A stretch of 34,908 nt of DNA. Source: Acetobacter cerevisiae. Its GTDB lineage: Bacteria; Pseudomonadota; Alphaproteobacteria; Acetobacterales; Acetobacteraceae. The notes beneath the pieces were generated by a model that searched no databases, had not been told where the DNA came from, and was given only the letters and a program-made list of their open reading frames with translations. Position numbers and translations under genes: made by a program. Positions 9,242 through 17,653 of the stretch are shown here, one piece after another (the stretch's first letter is position 1; every line of letters begins with the position of its first letter). The stretch is taken from contig NZ_LHZA01000128.1 in the NCBI RefSeq assembly GCF_001580535.1, forward strand, positions 1 to 34,908, written 5' to 3'.

Positions 9242-10422
9242 CAGTTCGGCTCCCGGCTTTTTCCCGCAGGGGTTTTTTGCAGGGATCTTCTCTTCTGCTT
9301 GCACAGGCAGGCCTGTCAGCCTGCCAGACGCCATCGCGTGAGGCTGACAGATTTGCAAAAGCGGATGCACTGATCGAGAAGGCAATTAGCAAAGGCGAGT
9401 GCCCCGGCGCGTTATGGGGTGTGGGTCAGCAGGGGCGGCTGATTCACCGTGGCGTCTTTGGTGCGCGCAGCCTTGTGCCAACGCGTGAGGCCATGACGTG
9501 GGACACCGTGTTCGACATGGCCTCCCTCACCAAACCAATGATCACCGCGCTGGCTGTCATGCAGCTTGTGGAAAAAGGTCTGGTGGATGTGGATGCACCT
9601 GTAGCCCGTTACCTTCCGCAATTTGCTGCGGCTGGGAAAGCGCAGATTACAGTGCGGTTGCTGCTCACGCATTTTTCCGGCCTGCAACCCGATCTGCCCC
9701 GCACGCCGGACTGGTGGGGGAAAGCCGCCGCAACAGACCGTATCATGCAGGCCGTTCCCAAAATTGCGCCGGGCAGCGGCTTTATTTACAGTGATCTTAA
9801 TTTTATCACTCTCGGGCTTCTGGTTGAAAAACTGACAGGGCAGACACTGGATGGGTATGCGCAGAACGCTATCCTCACCCCGCTTGGCATGACGCAATCA
9901 GGCTTTGTGCCGCCCCCATCCGAACAGGCACGTATTGCGCCCACGCAGTATGATGAACACGGCACGATGTTGCGCGGTGTGGTGCATGACCCCACGGCGC
10001 GCCGTATGAACGGCGTTGCGGGGAATGCGGGCCTGTTTTCTACGGCGGAAGATGTGGCCCGTTATGCGCAGGCTTTGCTGAACAAACGGGCGGGACGGCC
10101 CAGCGTATTTCCTCTCAGCCGCGCAACGCTGTTGACCATGACAATACCCCAGCAGCCGGCAGGCCAGAAGAGCCTGCGTGGTTTTGGGTGGGATATTGCG
10201 TCTCCCTATGCCTCTCCCAGAGGAGAGCGGCTGTCCCATCATTCCTTCGGCCATACCGGGTTTACAGGCACGTCGCTGTGGATTGATCCTGATAACGATT
10301 GCTATGTTTTTATTCTGACCAACCGTGTCCACCCTAATGGAGGGCATAGTGTAGTGCATTTACGGCATGATGTAGCAACGGCAGTCGGGGAGGCTCTAAG
10401 GCTGCCGTTAACCGTGCCGTAA
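9238..10422 (+). CDS. S12-family serine hydrolase, predicted lipoprotein
   Basis: 394 residues. The N-terminus combines an RRGFLQG twin-arginine-like motif with a lipobox LSAC, suggesting lipidation at Cys29 and anchoring to a membrane. The catalytic motifs are ASLTKPM (Ser96, Lys99), YSDLNF in place of the more usual Tyr-x-Asn, and HTGFTGT near the C-terminus. The Tyr-Ser-Asp variant is seen in esterase- and peptidase-like members of the family, so a D-peptidase, carboxypeptidase or esterase is more likely than a true beta-lactamase. The ATG overlaps the TGA of the preceding gene. Together the pair gives one soluble and one membrane-anchored enzyme of the same fold. Confidence 0.88.
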   Translation: MTVRLPAFSRRGFLQGSSLLLAQAGLSACQTPSREADRFAKADALIEKAISKGECPGALWGVGQQGRLIHRGVFGARSLVPTREAMTWDTVFDMASLTKPMITALAVMQLVEKGLVDVDAPVARYLPQFAAAGKAQITVRLLLTHFSGLQPDLPRTPDWWGKAAATDRIMQAVPKIAPGSGFIYSDLNFITLGLLVEKLTGQTLDGYAQNAILTPLGMTQSGFVPPPSEQARIAPTQYDEHGTMLRGVVHDPTARRMNGVAGNAGLFSTAEDVARYAQALLNKRAGRPSVFPLSRATLLTMTIPQQPAGQKSLRGFGWDIASPYASPRGERLSHHSFGHTGFTGTSLWIDPDNDCYVFILTNRVHPNGGHSVVHLRHDVATAVGEALRLPLTVP

Positions 10423-10444
10423 GCAAAAGTGCTTCGTCGCAGGG

Positions 10445-10541
10445 TTAACCTCAGGTTAAGGGTGGCGGGCATTTTTTAAATGGCATGCAGGGGGATCTGT
10501 TTTTAGATTTTCTACTGAGAAGATCCCGGAACATGGCATGC
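10445..10541. repeat. Palindrome and repeat-flanked hairpin before the DadA gene
   Basis: In the gap between the S12 lipoprotein and dadA, TTAACCT-C-AGGTTAA (10445-10459) is a perfect dyad. Downstream, the direct repeat ATGGCATGC occurs at 10480-10488 and 10533-10541. Between its copies lies an inverted repeat GGGATCT (10492-10498) and AGATCCC (10521-10527). This may be a regulatory leader with an internal promoter, or the footprint of a very small insertion; neither is proven. Confidence 0.45.
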
Positions 10542-10588
10542 GCATGTTTGAGCGGGCTCGTCATGATCATAAGGGGGCGATGGTTCTT

Positions 10589-11797
10589 ATGCCTGCAAAG
10601 CGGACAATCACGGTAGTGGGTGGAGGCGTTATTGGCCTGACAACCGCATATGCGCTCATCCAGGCCGGACACAGTGTGACGCTGGTGGAGCGGGAGGATC
10701 AGGTTGGTGAGCAGGCAAGCTTTGGCAATGGCGGCCAGCTAAGCTACCGCTATGTGCGGCCATTGGCGGATGCCGGGATTCCGCTGGAAGCGCTCTCATG
10801 GATGCTGCAGGCCGACTCTCCCATTTCCCTCAGGCTCCGGCTGAACTGGCAACAGTGGCGGTGGCTGACAGATTTTCTGCTGGCCTGCAATGCCAGAACC
10901 AACCAAGCCAACGCCGCCCGGCTTTTAAAGCTCGCCTTGCAGGGGCAACAGGCTCTCAACCTGTGGCGAGAGGATGGGCTGGCGGACTTTTTGTGGCGGA
11001 AGCCCGGTAAGCTGGTTGTGTATCGGAACGCACACAAATTTTCCAAAGCCGCCAAATCTGTCAGTAACCCGCAGCAGGAACAGGTTCTGACCCCGGCGGA
11101 GTGTGCGCAGGTAGAACCTGCTTTTGCAGGTCTTGCACCCACACTGGCAGGCGGTATTTTTTCTCCTGATGATGAAGTGGCGGATTGCTATCTGTTCTGT
11201 CAGGCTCTTCTTAAATCCCTCAAACAGAGCAAAGATTTTCAGATTGTAAAAGGCGATGTCGCTCTGGAGGAAGATCAGGATGCGCGGTGCCGGGTGCGGA
11301 TCAATGGGGCAGTGTGGCAGACGGACCTTGTGGTTCTGGCGGCAGGGTTGGCTTCTCGCGCGCTGATGCAGCCACTGGGTCAAAGACTGCCTCTTTACGG
11401 GCTGAAGGGATACAGCCTGACGGTGGAGGCAGATCCGGCCGTGCTGCCTGATGTGAGTGTCACGGATTATGATAACCGCGTTGTGTATGCCCGTCTGGGC
11501 GATCGGCTCCGTATTGCCGCCATGGTCGATATTGGTGCGCTGAATGCCTCGGCTGATCCGCGCCGGATAGCCTCGCTGAAACATCTGGCGGAGGAAACGC
11601 TACCGGCCGCCGGGCCTTATGCGTCCGCCGCCACCTGGGCGGGGATGCGGCCCGCCACGCCCACCGGGGTACCTTTGGTGGAGCGGACGCAATGGCGTAA
11701 CCTGCTGCTCAATGTTGGCCATGGGGCTTTGGGGTTCACGCTTTCCGGCGGCTCCGCCCTGACCATTCGGGACCTTGTTGAAGAGATGCAGCCGTAA
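10589..11797 (+). CDS. dadA: FAD-dependent D-amino acid dehydrogenase (DadA family)
   Basis: A protein of about 402 residues from this start. It opens with the FAD-binding Rossmann motif TITVVGGGVIGLTTAYAL...VTLVE and follows DAO/DadA organisation, with a substrate domain and a C-terminal return to the FAD domain (WAGMRPATPTGVPL, GHGALGFTLSGGS). DadA enzymes oxidatively deaminate D-amino acids to 2-oxo acids and ammonia at the inner face of the cytoplasmic membrane, passing electrons to the respiratory chain. The start was chosen because AAGGGGG stands 11 bases upstream and the Rossmann strand begins at once; ATG 10580 and 10538 are in frame upstream. The next gene starts one base after its stop. 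Its presence among D-residue-type hydrolases is the strongest clue to the island's chemistry. Glycine or other amine oxidation is an alternative. Confidence 0.87.
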   Translation: MPAKRTITVVGGGVIGLTTAYALIQAGHSVTLVEREDQVGEQASFGNGGQLSYRYVRPLADAGIPLEALSWMLQADSPISLRLRLNWQQWRWLTDFLLACNARTNQANAARLLKLALQGQQALNLWREDGLADFLWRKPGKLVVYRNAHKFSKAAKSVSNPQQEQVLTPAECAQVEPAFAGLAPTLAGGIFSPDDEVADCYLFCQALLKSLKQSKDFQIVKGDVALEEDQDARCRVRINGAVWQTDLVVLAAGLASRALMQPLGQRLPLYGLKGYSLTVEADPAVLPDVSVTDYDNRVVYARLGDRLRIAAMVDIGALNASADPRRIASLKHLAEETLPAAGPYASAATWAGMRPATPTGVPLVERTQWRNLLLNVGHGALGFTLSGGSALTIRDLVEEMQP

Positions 11798-11798
11798 A

Positions 11799-14243
11799 AT
11801 GAGACACTCCTCCCTTCTCACCCGTCGCCACGTTCTGCTGGGGGGTGTTGCCGCCGGTTTGGCAGGACTGACCGCTTCCCGCGCTCTGGCCCGGCAGGGG
11901 GCCTCTTCCAGCCTGATGGGGCTGGAGGGGCTGGATGCACCGGTCGAGGTGCTGGAGGACCAGTGGGGCGTGCCGCATGTGCGGGCGGCTTCCGTGCCGG
12001 ATGCGTTTTTTGCAAATGGCTATCTGATTGCGCGAGACCGGCTGTGGCAGCTCGATTTTGAGTATCGCCGGGCATTGGGCAGACTGGCGGAAGTGTATGG
12101 GCCTGACTGCGTGCCGTCTGACACGGCAAGCAGGCTTTTCTTGTTCCGGGGCGATGCACAGGCAGAGTTTGCGGCGCTGCCGCCCGCCGTGCAGGCCTGC
12201 GCCCGCGCCTATGTGGCGGCCATCAACGCCTATCTTGCCCGCATCAACACGGGTGAAGAAAAACTTCCTTCAGAATTCGATATTTTTTCATACCATCCTC
12301 TTGCGTGGGATGTTCTGGATCTGGTGCGTATCCGGGCGGAAGCAACAGGGAACACCAAAGCCGAAATCCGCCGTGCCCAACTGGCGGCGCAGGACGCGCT
12401 GGCCTATGACGCGCTGATCCAGCCTCTGCGCCCCGCCCATACGCTCAGGGTGCCGGATGGGCTGGATGTGCATGCTGTCACAGAGCAGGATCTGGGCCTT
12501 TTTGGTGTTTTGCAGGATGGCTCCTCTCTTTCCGGCCTGCATGCGGTGCCATCCCCCAGTGAGGGCGACCATCGACGCGCCAATGAAGGTAGTAACGCGT
12601 GGGTCATTGCACCCACGCGCACGGCCACCGGTCGCCCCATTCTGGCGAATGACCCGCATCTCAGTTTTGGCTCACCGGGGCCACGGCATGTCATCCATCT
12701 GACAGCACCGGGGCTGGATGTAATTGGCGGTGGGGCACCGGGTATGCCGGGCGTCATGCAGGGGCATAACGCGCATTTTGCTTTTGGGCGCACCAATTTT
12801 CATATCGATCAGGAAGATCTGTTTATCCTGCGCACGCATCCCGACCATCCTGACCGCTATTTTCATAACGGGTACTGGGTGGAGATGGAGCATGAGGAGA
12901 TCTCCATTGCTGTGCGTGGCGGCCCTGCGCAAAGCGTTACCTTGCGCTATGCGGCACAGGGGCCGGTTGTCTCTGCCGATCCTGCGCGGAACAGGGCTGT
13001 GGCAGTTTCCGCCACATGGCTCTATCCGGGCGCGAATGGCATGCTGGCTAATATCGGCATCAATCTTGCCAGCGACTGGGACAGTTTCCGTAAAGCCCTC
13101 AAACTCCATACCAGTCCAACAAATTTCACATACGCCGATACAGCGGGGAATATTGGCTGGCAGGCTGCGGGCGGTCTGCCGGAACGTCGCAACGGCTATG
13201 ATGGATTGCTGCCAGCCCCGGGGGATGGGCGGTATGACTGGAAGGGTCTCCAGCCGCTGGATGCGCTTCCCAACAGCTTCAATCCCGCCCGTGGCTGGTT
13301 TGGCACCTCCAACGAACTCAATCTGCCAGCGGACTACCCTTACGAGGAACGCTGCGTCAGTTACGAATGGAAAGACCCTTACCGTTACCAGCGTGTTGCA
13401 GAAGTCCTTCAGGCCTCTCCTCATGCTACAGTAGCGGATAGTGTGGCCTTGCAGCATGATACGCTCTCTCATCTGGCTTTGTCCGTGGTGCAACTGCTGC
13501 CGGAAGTGCCTGCGCCTATACAGGCAGAAGCCGCGTTGCTGCGCCAATGGAATGGGCACGTAGAGGCCACAAGTGCTGGCGCTGCGTTGTATGAGGTGTG
13601 GTGGACCCGCCTGAATACCCTGTTCTATCAAGCGCTGGTGCCGGAAAACCTGCGTTCTCTTCTGCCACAACCGCTTAACGCGTCTGTTCTGCTGGCACTC
13701 CTGCAAAAGCCCGATAGCCGATTGGGCTCGACGCCGGAGGCACAGCGTGATGCTCTGCTGGTCAAAGCGTTTCAGCAGGCCGTGGAAGAGTTGCGCGACC
13801 GTCTGGGGCCGGTGGCCGCCGCATGGCAGTGGGGCACCCTGCATACCGTGCAGCTTCGTCACCCGCTGCATGGTGTGAAAGCTGTAGCAGAAGCGTTTCT
13901 GCCCATAGGGGGAGAAACGGCCCGGAGTGGGGGAGACCCTTACACGGTCATGGCGCGCTGGTATAATCCGGATTTGTCAGAAAAAGCGCTTGCGCAGGGC
14001 CATAACCCGTATGCTGTAACAGGCGGGGCCAGTTATCTGATGGTGTGTGATGTCGGGGCGTGGGACAACTCACGGTTCCTTAACTTCCCCGGCCAGTCCG
14101 CCTTGCCGGACAGCGGGCATTATGCGGATGTCCTGCAACTCTGGCTCAAGGGCGCTATGCAGCTTCTTCCATTCTCTGCAAAAGCCGTTCAAGCCGCAGC
14201 CAGACATCATGCCGTCTTGTATCCAAAAGGAAAAACGCTATGA
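11799..14243 (+). CDS. Penicillin acylase-family Ntn amidohydrolase, Tat-exported
   Basis: An 814-residue precursor. The signal has the twin-arginine form LTRRHVLLGG...ASRALA. The family's N-terminal block is present (EVLEDQWGVPHVRA, YLIARDRLWQLDF). The autoprocessing site and nucleophile are in ANEGSNAWVIAP: cleavage before Ser265 would expose it as the N-terminal nucleophile of the beta chain, followed by NDPHL and PGMPGVMQGHN blocks. Relatives hydrolyse N-acyl amides such as penicillin G, cephalosporin side chains and acyl-homoserine lactones. Here a role in removing an acyl cap from an amino acid or peptide is inferred. The ATG at 11799 gives a proper signal peptide; an ATG at 11775 would overlap dadA. 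The end overlaps the next gene by ATGA. Confidence 0.9.
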   Translation: MRHSSLLTRRHVLLGGVAAGLAGLTASRALARQGASSSLMGLEGLDAPVEVLEDQWGVPHVRAASVPDAFFANGYLIARDRLWQLDFEYRRALGRLAEVYGPDCVPSDTASRLFLFRGDAQAEFAALPPAVQACARAYVAAINAYLARINTGEEKLPSEFDIFSYHPLAWDVLDLVRIRAEATGNTKAEIRRAQLAAQDALAYDALIQPLRPAHTLRVPDGLDVHAVTEQDLGLFGVLQDGSSLSGLHAVPSPSEGDHRRANEGSNAWVIAPTRTATGRPILANDPHLSFGSPGPRHVIHLTAPGLDVIGGGAPGMPGVMQGHNAHFAFGRTNFHIDQEDLFILRTHPDHPDRYFHNGYWVEMEHEEISIAVRGGPAQSVTLRYAAQGPVVSADPARNRAVAVSATWLYPGANGMLANIGINLASDWDSFRKALKLHTSPTNFTYADTAGNIGWQAAGGLPERRNGYDGLLPAPGDGRYDWKGLQPLDALPNSFNPARGWFGTSNELNLPADYPYEERCVSYEWKDPYRYQRVAEVLQASPHATVADSVALQHDTLSHLALSVVQLLPEVPAPIQAEAALLRQWNGHVEATSAGAALYEVWWTRLNTLFYQALVPENLRSLLPQPLNASVLLALLQKPDSRLGSTPEAQRDALLVKAFQQAVEELRDRLGPVAAAWQWGTLHTVQLRHPLHGVKAVAEAFLPIGGETARSGGDPYTVMARWYNPDLSEKALAQGHNPYAVTGGASYLMVCDVGAWDNSRFLNFPGQSALPDSGHYADVLQLWLKGAMQLLPFSAKAVQAAARHHAVLYPKGKTL

Positions 14244-15499
14244 AATTTAAAGTCTGTTCCGTTCTGGCTCTGGCGTTTTTCAGCACAACCGCTTTGGCGC
14301 AAACCGCGACTGATAAAAAGATGGATGCCGTGTTAACGCACGGTGAAAGCCAGCCTCTGGCGGCACTCGCTGCCGTCAAGCTGGACAATGGTCAGCCTGT
14401 TTACCAGTATTATGGCGGGTTTGCGCGGCGTGATGGCGCTCAAACTGTTCCGGTTAGGCAAGAAACGCTCTTCCGTATTGCGTCCATCTCCAAGGTGGTG
14501 ACCACTATCGGACTGATGGAACTGGTTGAACAGGGCAAGATCAATCTCGATCATGATATCTCGGAGTATCTCGGCTTTCCGCTGCGCAATCCGGATTTCC
14601 CCACAACGCCCATTACCGTGCGGATGCTTTTAAACCATACCTCCACCATTCGGGATGGTGATGTGTATGTTTTGCCGCCCGGCAAGACGGTTCGTGATTT
14701 TTTTGATGAGAGCCATAAACCTGGAAGTCAGGACTATCATTTCTCTTTTCATGATGGCCACGCACCCGGAACATATTTTACCTATTGTAACCTGTGCTAC
14801 GGGCTGGTTGGCACCATCATCGAGCGGGTCAGCGGGGAGCGGTTTGACCACTACCAGAAACACCATGTTCTGGAACCGCTGAAAGTTGACGGTGGCTATA
14901 ATGTCGCGGAGCTTGAGCATCCGGAGCGTCTGGCCACGCTTTATCAGCATTTACCCTCTGAGTATGAAGCCGCAGTTGATAGCCAGCCTCTTAAAGGCTG
15001 GAGCAAAGAGGCTTTAGCGTCCTACAAAATTGGCAGCAATGGCAGCGTGTTTTCTCCACAGGGCGGGCTGCGTATTTCTCTGCAGGGTCTCACACGTCTG
15101 GCGCAATTTATGATCCAGCGCGGCACGCTTGACGGTGTCAGGCTTCTGGCTCCCCAGAGCATTGAGGCGATGGAAACACCCACATGGACATTTAATGGCA
15201 AGAATGGCGTTTGCCCTTACCCGCTCAGCGCTTATGGCCTAAGCCTGTTTACGCTGACAGGCACAAAAGACACCAACGGAAAACCTGCCATTCCCTATAT
15301 CGGGTATCAGGGCGGCTTGCGTGGCCATCTGGGTGATGCGTACGGACTGCATTCCGGCTTCTGGTATAATCCCCAAAACGGAGAGGCCTATCTGTTTGCG
15401 GCGGATGGCTACCCTGATTATGAGCAGGAGAAGACCGGACAGTATTCTTCTTTCTCCAGAGTAGAAGAAGAAATTTTCACAACTCTGGCGGGAAAATAA
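14240..15499 (+). CDS. Exported S12-family serine hydrolase
   Basis: 419 residues with a clear Sec signal (MKFKVCSVLALAFFSTTALA). The catalytic set is IASISKVV (Ser82, Lys85), YCNLCYG as Tyr-x-Asn, and HSG in GLHSGFWYN near the C-terminus. It is the third class C beta-lactamase-fold enzyme of the island and differs from the other two in having no DUF3471 domain and no lipobox. D-aminopeptidase, D-stereospecific amidase or esterase activity is possible. It is translationally coupled to the acylase upstream (ATGA overlap) and lies 2 bases before the S9 peptidase, so all three probably share a transcript. Confidence 0.88.
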   Translation: MKFKVCSVLALAFFSTTALAQTATDKKMDAVLTHGESQPLAALAAVKLDNGQPVYQYYGGFARRDGAQTVPVRQETLFRIASISKVVTTIGLMELVEQGKINLDHDISEYLGFPLRNPDFPTTPITVRMLLNHTSTIRDGDVYVLPPGKTVRDFFDESHKPGSQDYHFSFHDGHAPGTYFTYCNLCYGLVGTIIERVSGERFDHYQKHHVLEPLKVDGGYNVAELEHPERLATLYQHLPSEYEAAVDSQPLKGWSKEALASYKIGSNGSVFSPQGGLRISLQGLTRLAQFMIQRGTLDGVRLLAPQSIEAMETPTWTFNGKNGVCPYPLSAYGLSLFTLTGTKDTNGKPAIPYIGYQGGLRGHLGDAYGLHSGFWYNPQNGEAYLFAADGYPDYEQEKTGQYSSFSRVEEEIFTTLAGK

Positions 15500-15501
15500 T
15501 T

Positions 15502-17577
15502 ATGATGATCCGTTCTGCCTTCGCAGCCGCCCTTCTTGCTGGTGGTTTATACTCCGTCTCTCCCGCAAGTGCTGCGCCGCTTGATGAGACAGGAGCCCGG
15601 CATCAGATCACGGCACTTCTGTCTATGCCGTTCGCCACAAATCTGGTTGGGGCCAGCAACGCGAACCGGTTTGCGTGGGTGGAAAAGCGCAACGGTGTGC
15701 GGAATATTCTGGCAGCGGACGCGGCAGGAACACCAAAAGGCCTGACGCATTTCACGCAGGATGACGGCAGCAATCTATGGAGCGTGGCCCTCTCCTCTAA
15801 TGGCAAGACGGTTGCCTATGTGGAAGGAGGAGACCCGGAATTTCCGGACGCCTCTTCTCCTAACCCGAACCTTTCAGAAACAGGAACGCATCAGAGCGTA
15901 AATGTGGTGCTGGAAAGTGGCAAACAGATGCGAATGGGGGAAGGCTGGAACCCCACATTCTCTCCGGATGGGGCGACGCTGGCGTTCTCGCGCAAAGGCA
16001 CCCTGTTTCTGGCCCCCGTTGGTAAGGTGGCGAAAGAGGTCATGAGCGTGCCGGGGAGCCTTACGTCCCTGCAATGGGCACCGGATGGCTCGACGCTGGT
16101 CTTCACGCTGGACCGTGGCAGTCATGCACTCATTGGATTATGGCACGTCAAAACGGCGACCATGACATTTCTTGCTCCCGCACTGGGGCAGGATAGTCTG
16201 CCAACATTTTCTCCGGATGGTCATTCTGTGGCGTTTGTGCGAGAGCATAGGCCGCTGACTGATAAGAAGACCGAAAAAGGCTCTTTCTGGTCGCTGCATG
16301 TTTATGATCTGGCCAGTAATACAGACCATGTTGTGTGGACACCGCCTGCCGGGACGGGTGCACGGTTTGCTGTGCCGGAGGGGAGCAGCCTTCTGTGGTC
16401 TGATAACGCCCATCTGCTCTTCCCGTGGGAAGGAAGCGGATGGATGCGGGTTTGTGCTGTGGCGGCATCGGGCACAGGAATCCCGTCCTGTCTGACGCCA
16501 GATAAGGCGGAAGTCTCATCCTATCGGTTGTCACAGGACAGAAAGACGCTTTTTTACACAAGCAATGTCGGGAATGTGGATGCCTGGCACGCATGGCGGC
16601 TGGCTCTGGACGGCTCTTCTCCCCAGCGTTTGACCCACAGTGAAGATATGGAAACAGACCTTGCTGTGGCCGGAGCAAAGGTGGGCGTCATCGCCGCCAG
16701 TGTCACACAGACAGCGCATCCGGCGGTGGTCGGGCCGGATGGTGCAAGCGCGCCGCTTGTTTCTCCGCAAGCACCGTCAGATGTGCATTTCGTGACCCCG
16801 CAAGTGGTTGTGTTCCACAGCGCTGATGGCGTTGAAGTGCATGGACAGCTTTTTGTGCCGGAGGGAGAGGCTAAAACACCGCGCGCTGCCTTGGTGTTTG
16901 TGCATGGTGGGCCGCATCGCCAGACGCTCCCTGCCTTTAATGGCATGGACTATTATTCCAATGCCTATGCCATGAACCAGACCTTGGCGGCGCAGGGCTA
17001 TGTTGTGTTGTCCGTCAATTATCGGAGCGGGACAGGCTATGGCGAGGCGTTTCGGAATGCGCCTGAAACGGGCGGACACGGAGCCAGTGAATATCGGGAT
17101 GTCTTTGCTGCTGCCACCTATCTCAGGGCCCGAGCGGATATTGATCCCGCGCGGATCGGCATCTGGGGCGGAAGCTGGGGCGGCTATCTGACGGCACTCG
17201 CTCTGGCCCGTAATAGTGATGTCTTTGCGGCAGGCGCGGATTTTCATGGCGTGCATGATATGATCGACCCCGACACATATGGCCTTTCCCCTGAGGAGAA
17301 CAGGAAAGCGCATGAAGTGGAATGGCAGTCCTCCCCTGCGGCAGATATTGCTCACTGGCATGCTCCGGTTCTTCTAGTGCATGGTGATGATGATTATAAC
17401 GTCGAATTTGAGCAATCGACCCTTCTGGCAAAACTGTTGTCAGAGCAGGGCGTGCTGTATGAGGAACATTCTTTTCCCAATGAACGGCATACTTTTTTGC
17501 GCATGCAGGATTGGCTGACGGCCTATATGTGGATGGATACGTTCTTTGCCCATACACTGACGTCTCATAAGCCCTGA
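15502..17577 (+). CDS. Exported S9 prolyl-oligopeptidase-family peptidase
   Basis: 691 residues. A Sec signal (about residues 1-24, ...SPASAA) precedes a seven-bladed-propeller-like region with WD40/PD40-type strands (SPDGATLAFSRKG, APDGSTLVFTLDRG, SPDGHSVAFVRE). The alpha/beta hydrolase domain follows from about residue 430, with GGSWGG (Ser558), HGDDDYNV (Asp631) and NERHTF (His663) as the triad. S9 enzymes cut short peptides, often after Pro or releasing dipeptides or acyl-amino acids; lasso-peptide isopeptidases also belong to this clan and are likewise found next to TonB receptors. It could finish degradation of peptides trimmed by the neighbours. Confidence 0.92.
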   Translation: MMIRSAFAAALLAGGLYSVSPASAAPLDETGARHQITALLSMPFATNLVGASNANRFAWVEKRNGVRNILAADAAGTPKGLTHFTQDDGSNLWSVALSSNGKTVAYVEGGDPEFPDASSPNPNLSETGTHQSVNVVLESGKQMRMGEGWNPTFSPDGATLAFSRKGTLFLAPVGKVAKEVMSVPGSLTSLQWAPDGSTLVFTLDRGSHALIGLWHVKTATMTFLAPALGQDSLPTFSPDGHSVAFVREHRPLTDKKTEKGSFWSLHVYDLASNTDHVVWTPPAGTGARFAVPEGSSLLWSDNAHLLFPWEGSGWMRVCAVAASGTGIPSCLTPDKAEVSSYRLSQDRKTLFYTSNVGNVDAWHAWRLALDGSSPQRLTHSEDMETDLAVAGAKVGVIAASVTQTAHPAVVGPDGASAPLVSPQAPSDVHFVTPQVVVFHSADGVEVHGQLFVPEGEAKTPRAALVFVHGGPHRQTLPAFNGMDYYSNAYAMNQTLAAQGYVVLSVNYRSGTGYGEAFRNAPETGGHGASEYRDVFAAATYLRARADIDPARIGIWGGSWGGYLTALALARNSDVFAAGADFHGVHDMIDPDTYGLSPEENRKAHEVEWQSSPAADIAHWHAPVLLVHGDDDYNVEFEQSTLLAKLLSEQGVLYEEHSFPNERHTFLRMQDWLTAYMWMDTFFAHTLTSHKP

Positions 17578-17653
17578 CCAGCAAGGGCATCGTCTTAAAA
17601 ACGCTTATAGGGCGTACGCTGTGGTGTATGATAGATCAAGGAGGGAAAAGCTG

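Noticed and set aside
12672-13871. 399-residue minus-strand frame inside the acylase gene
   Set aside because: The plus-strand acylase has full family motifs over this stretch; the minus frame is a codon-bias shadow without known motifs.
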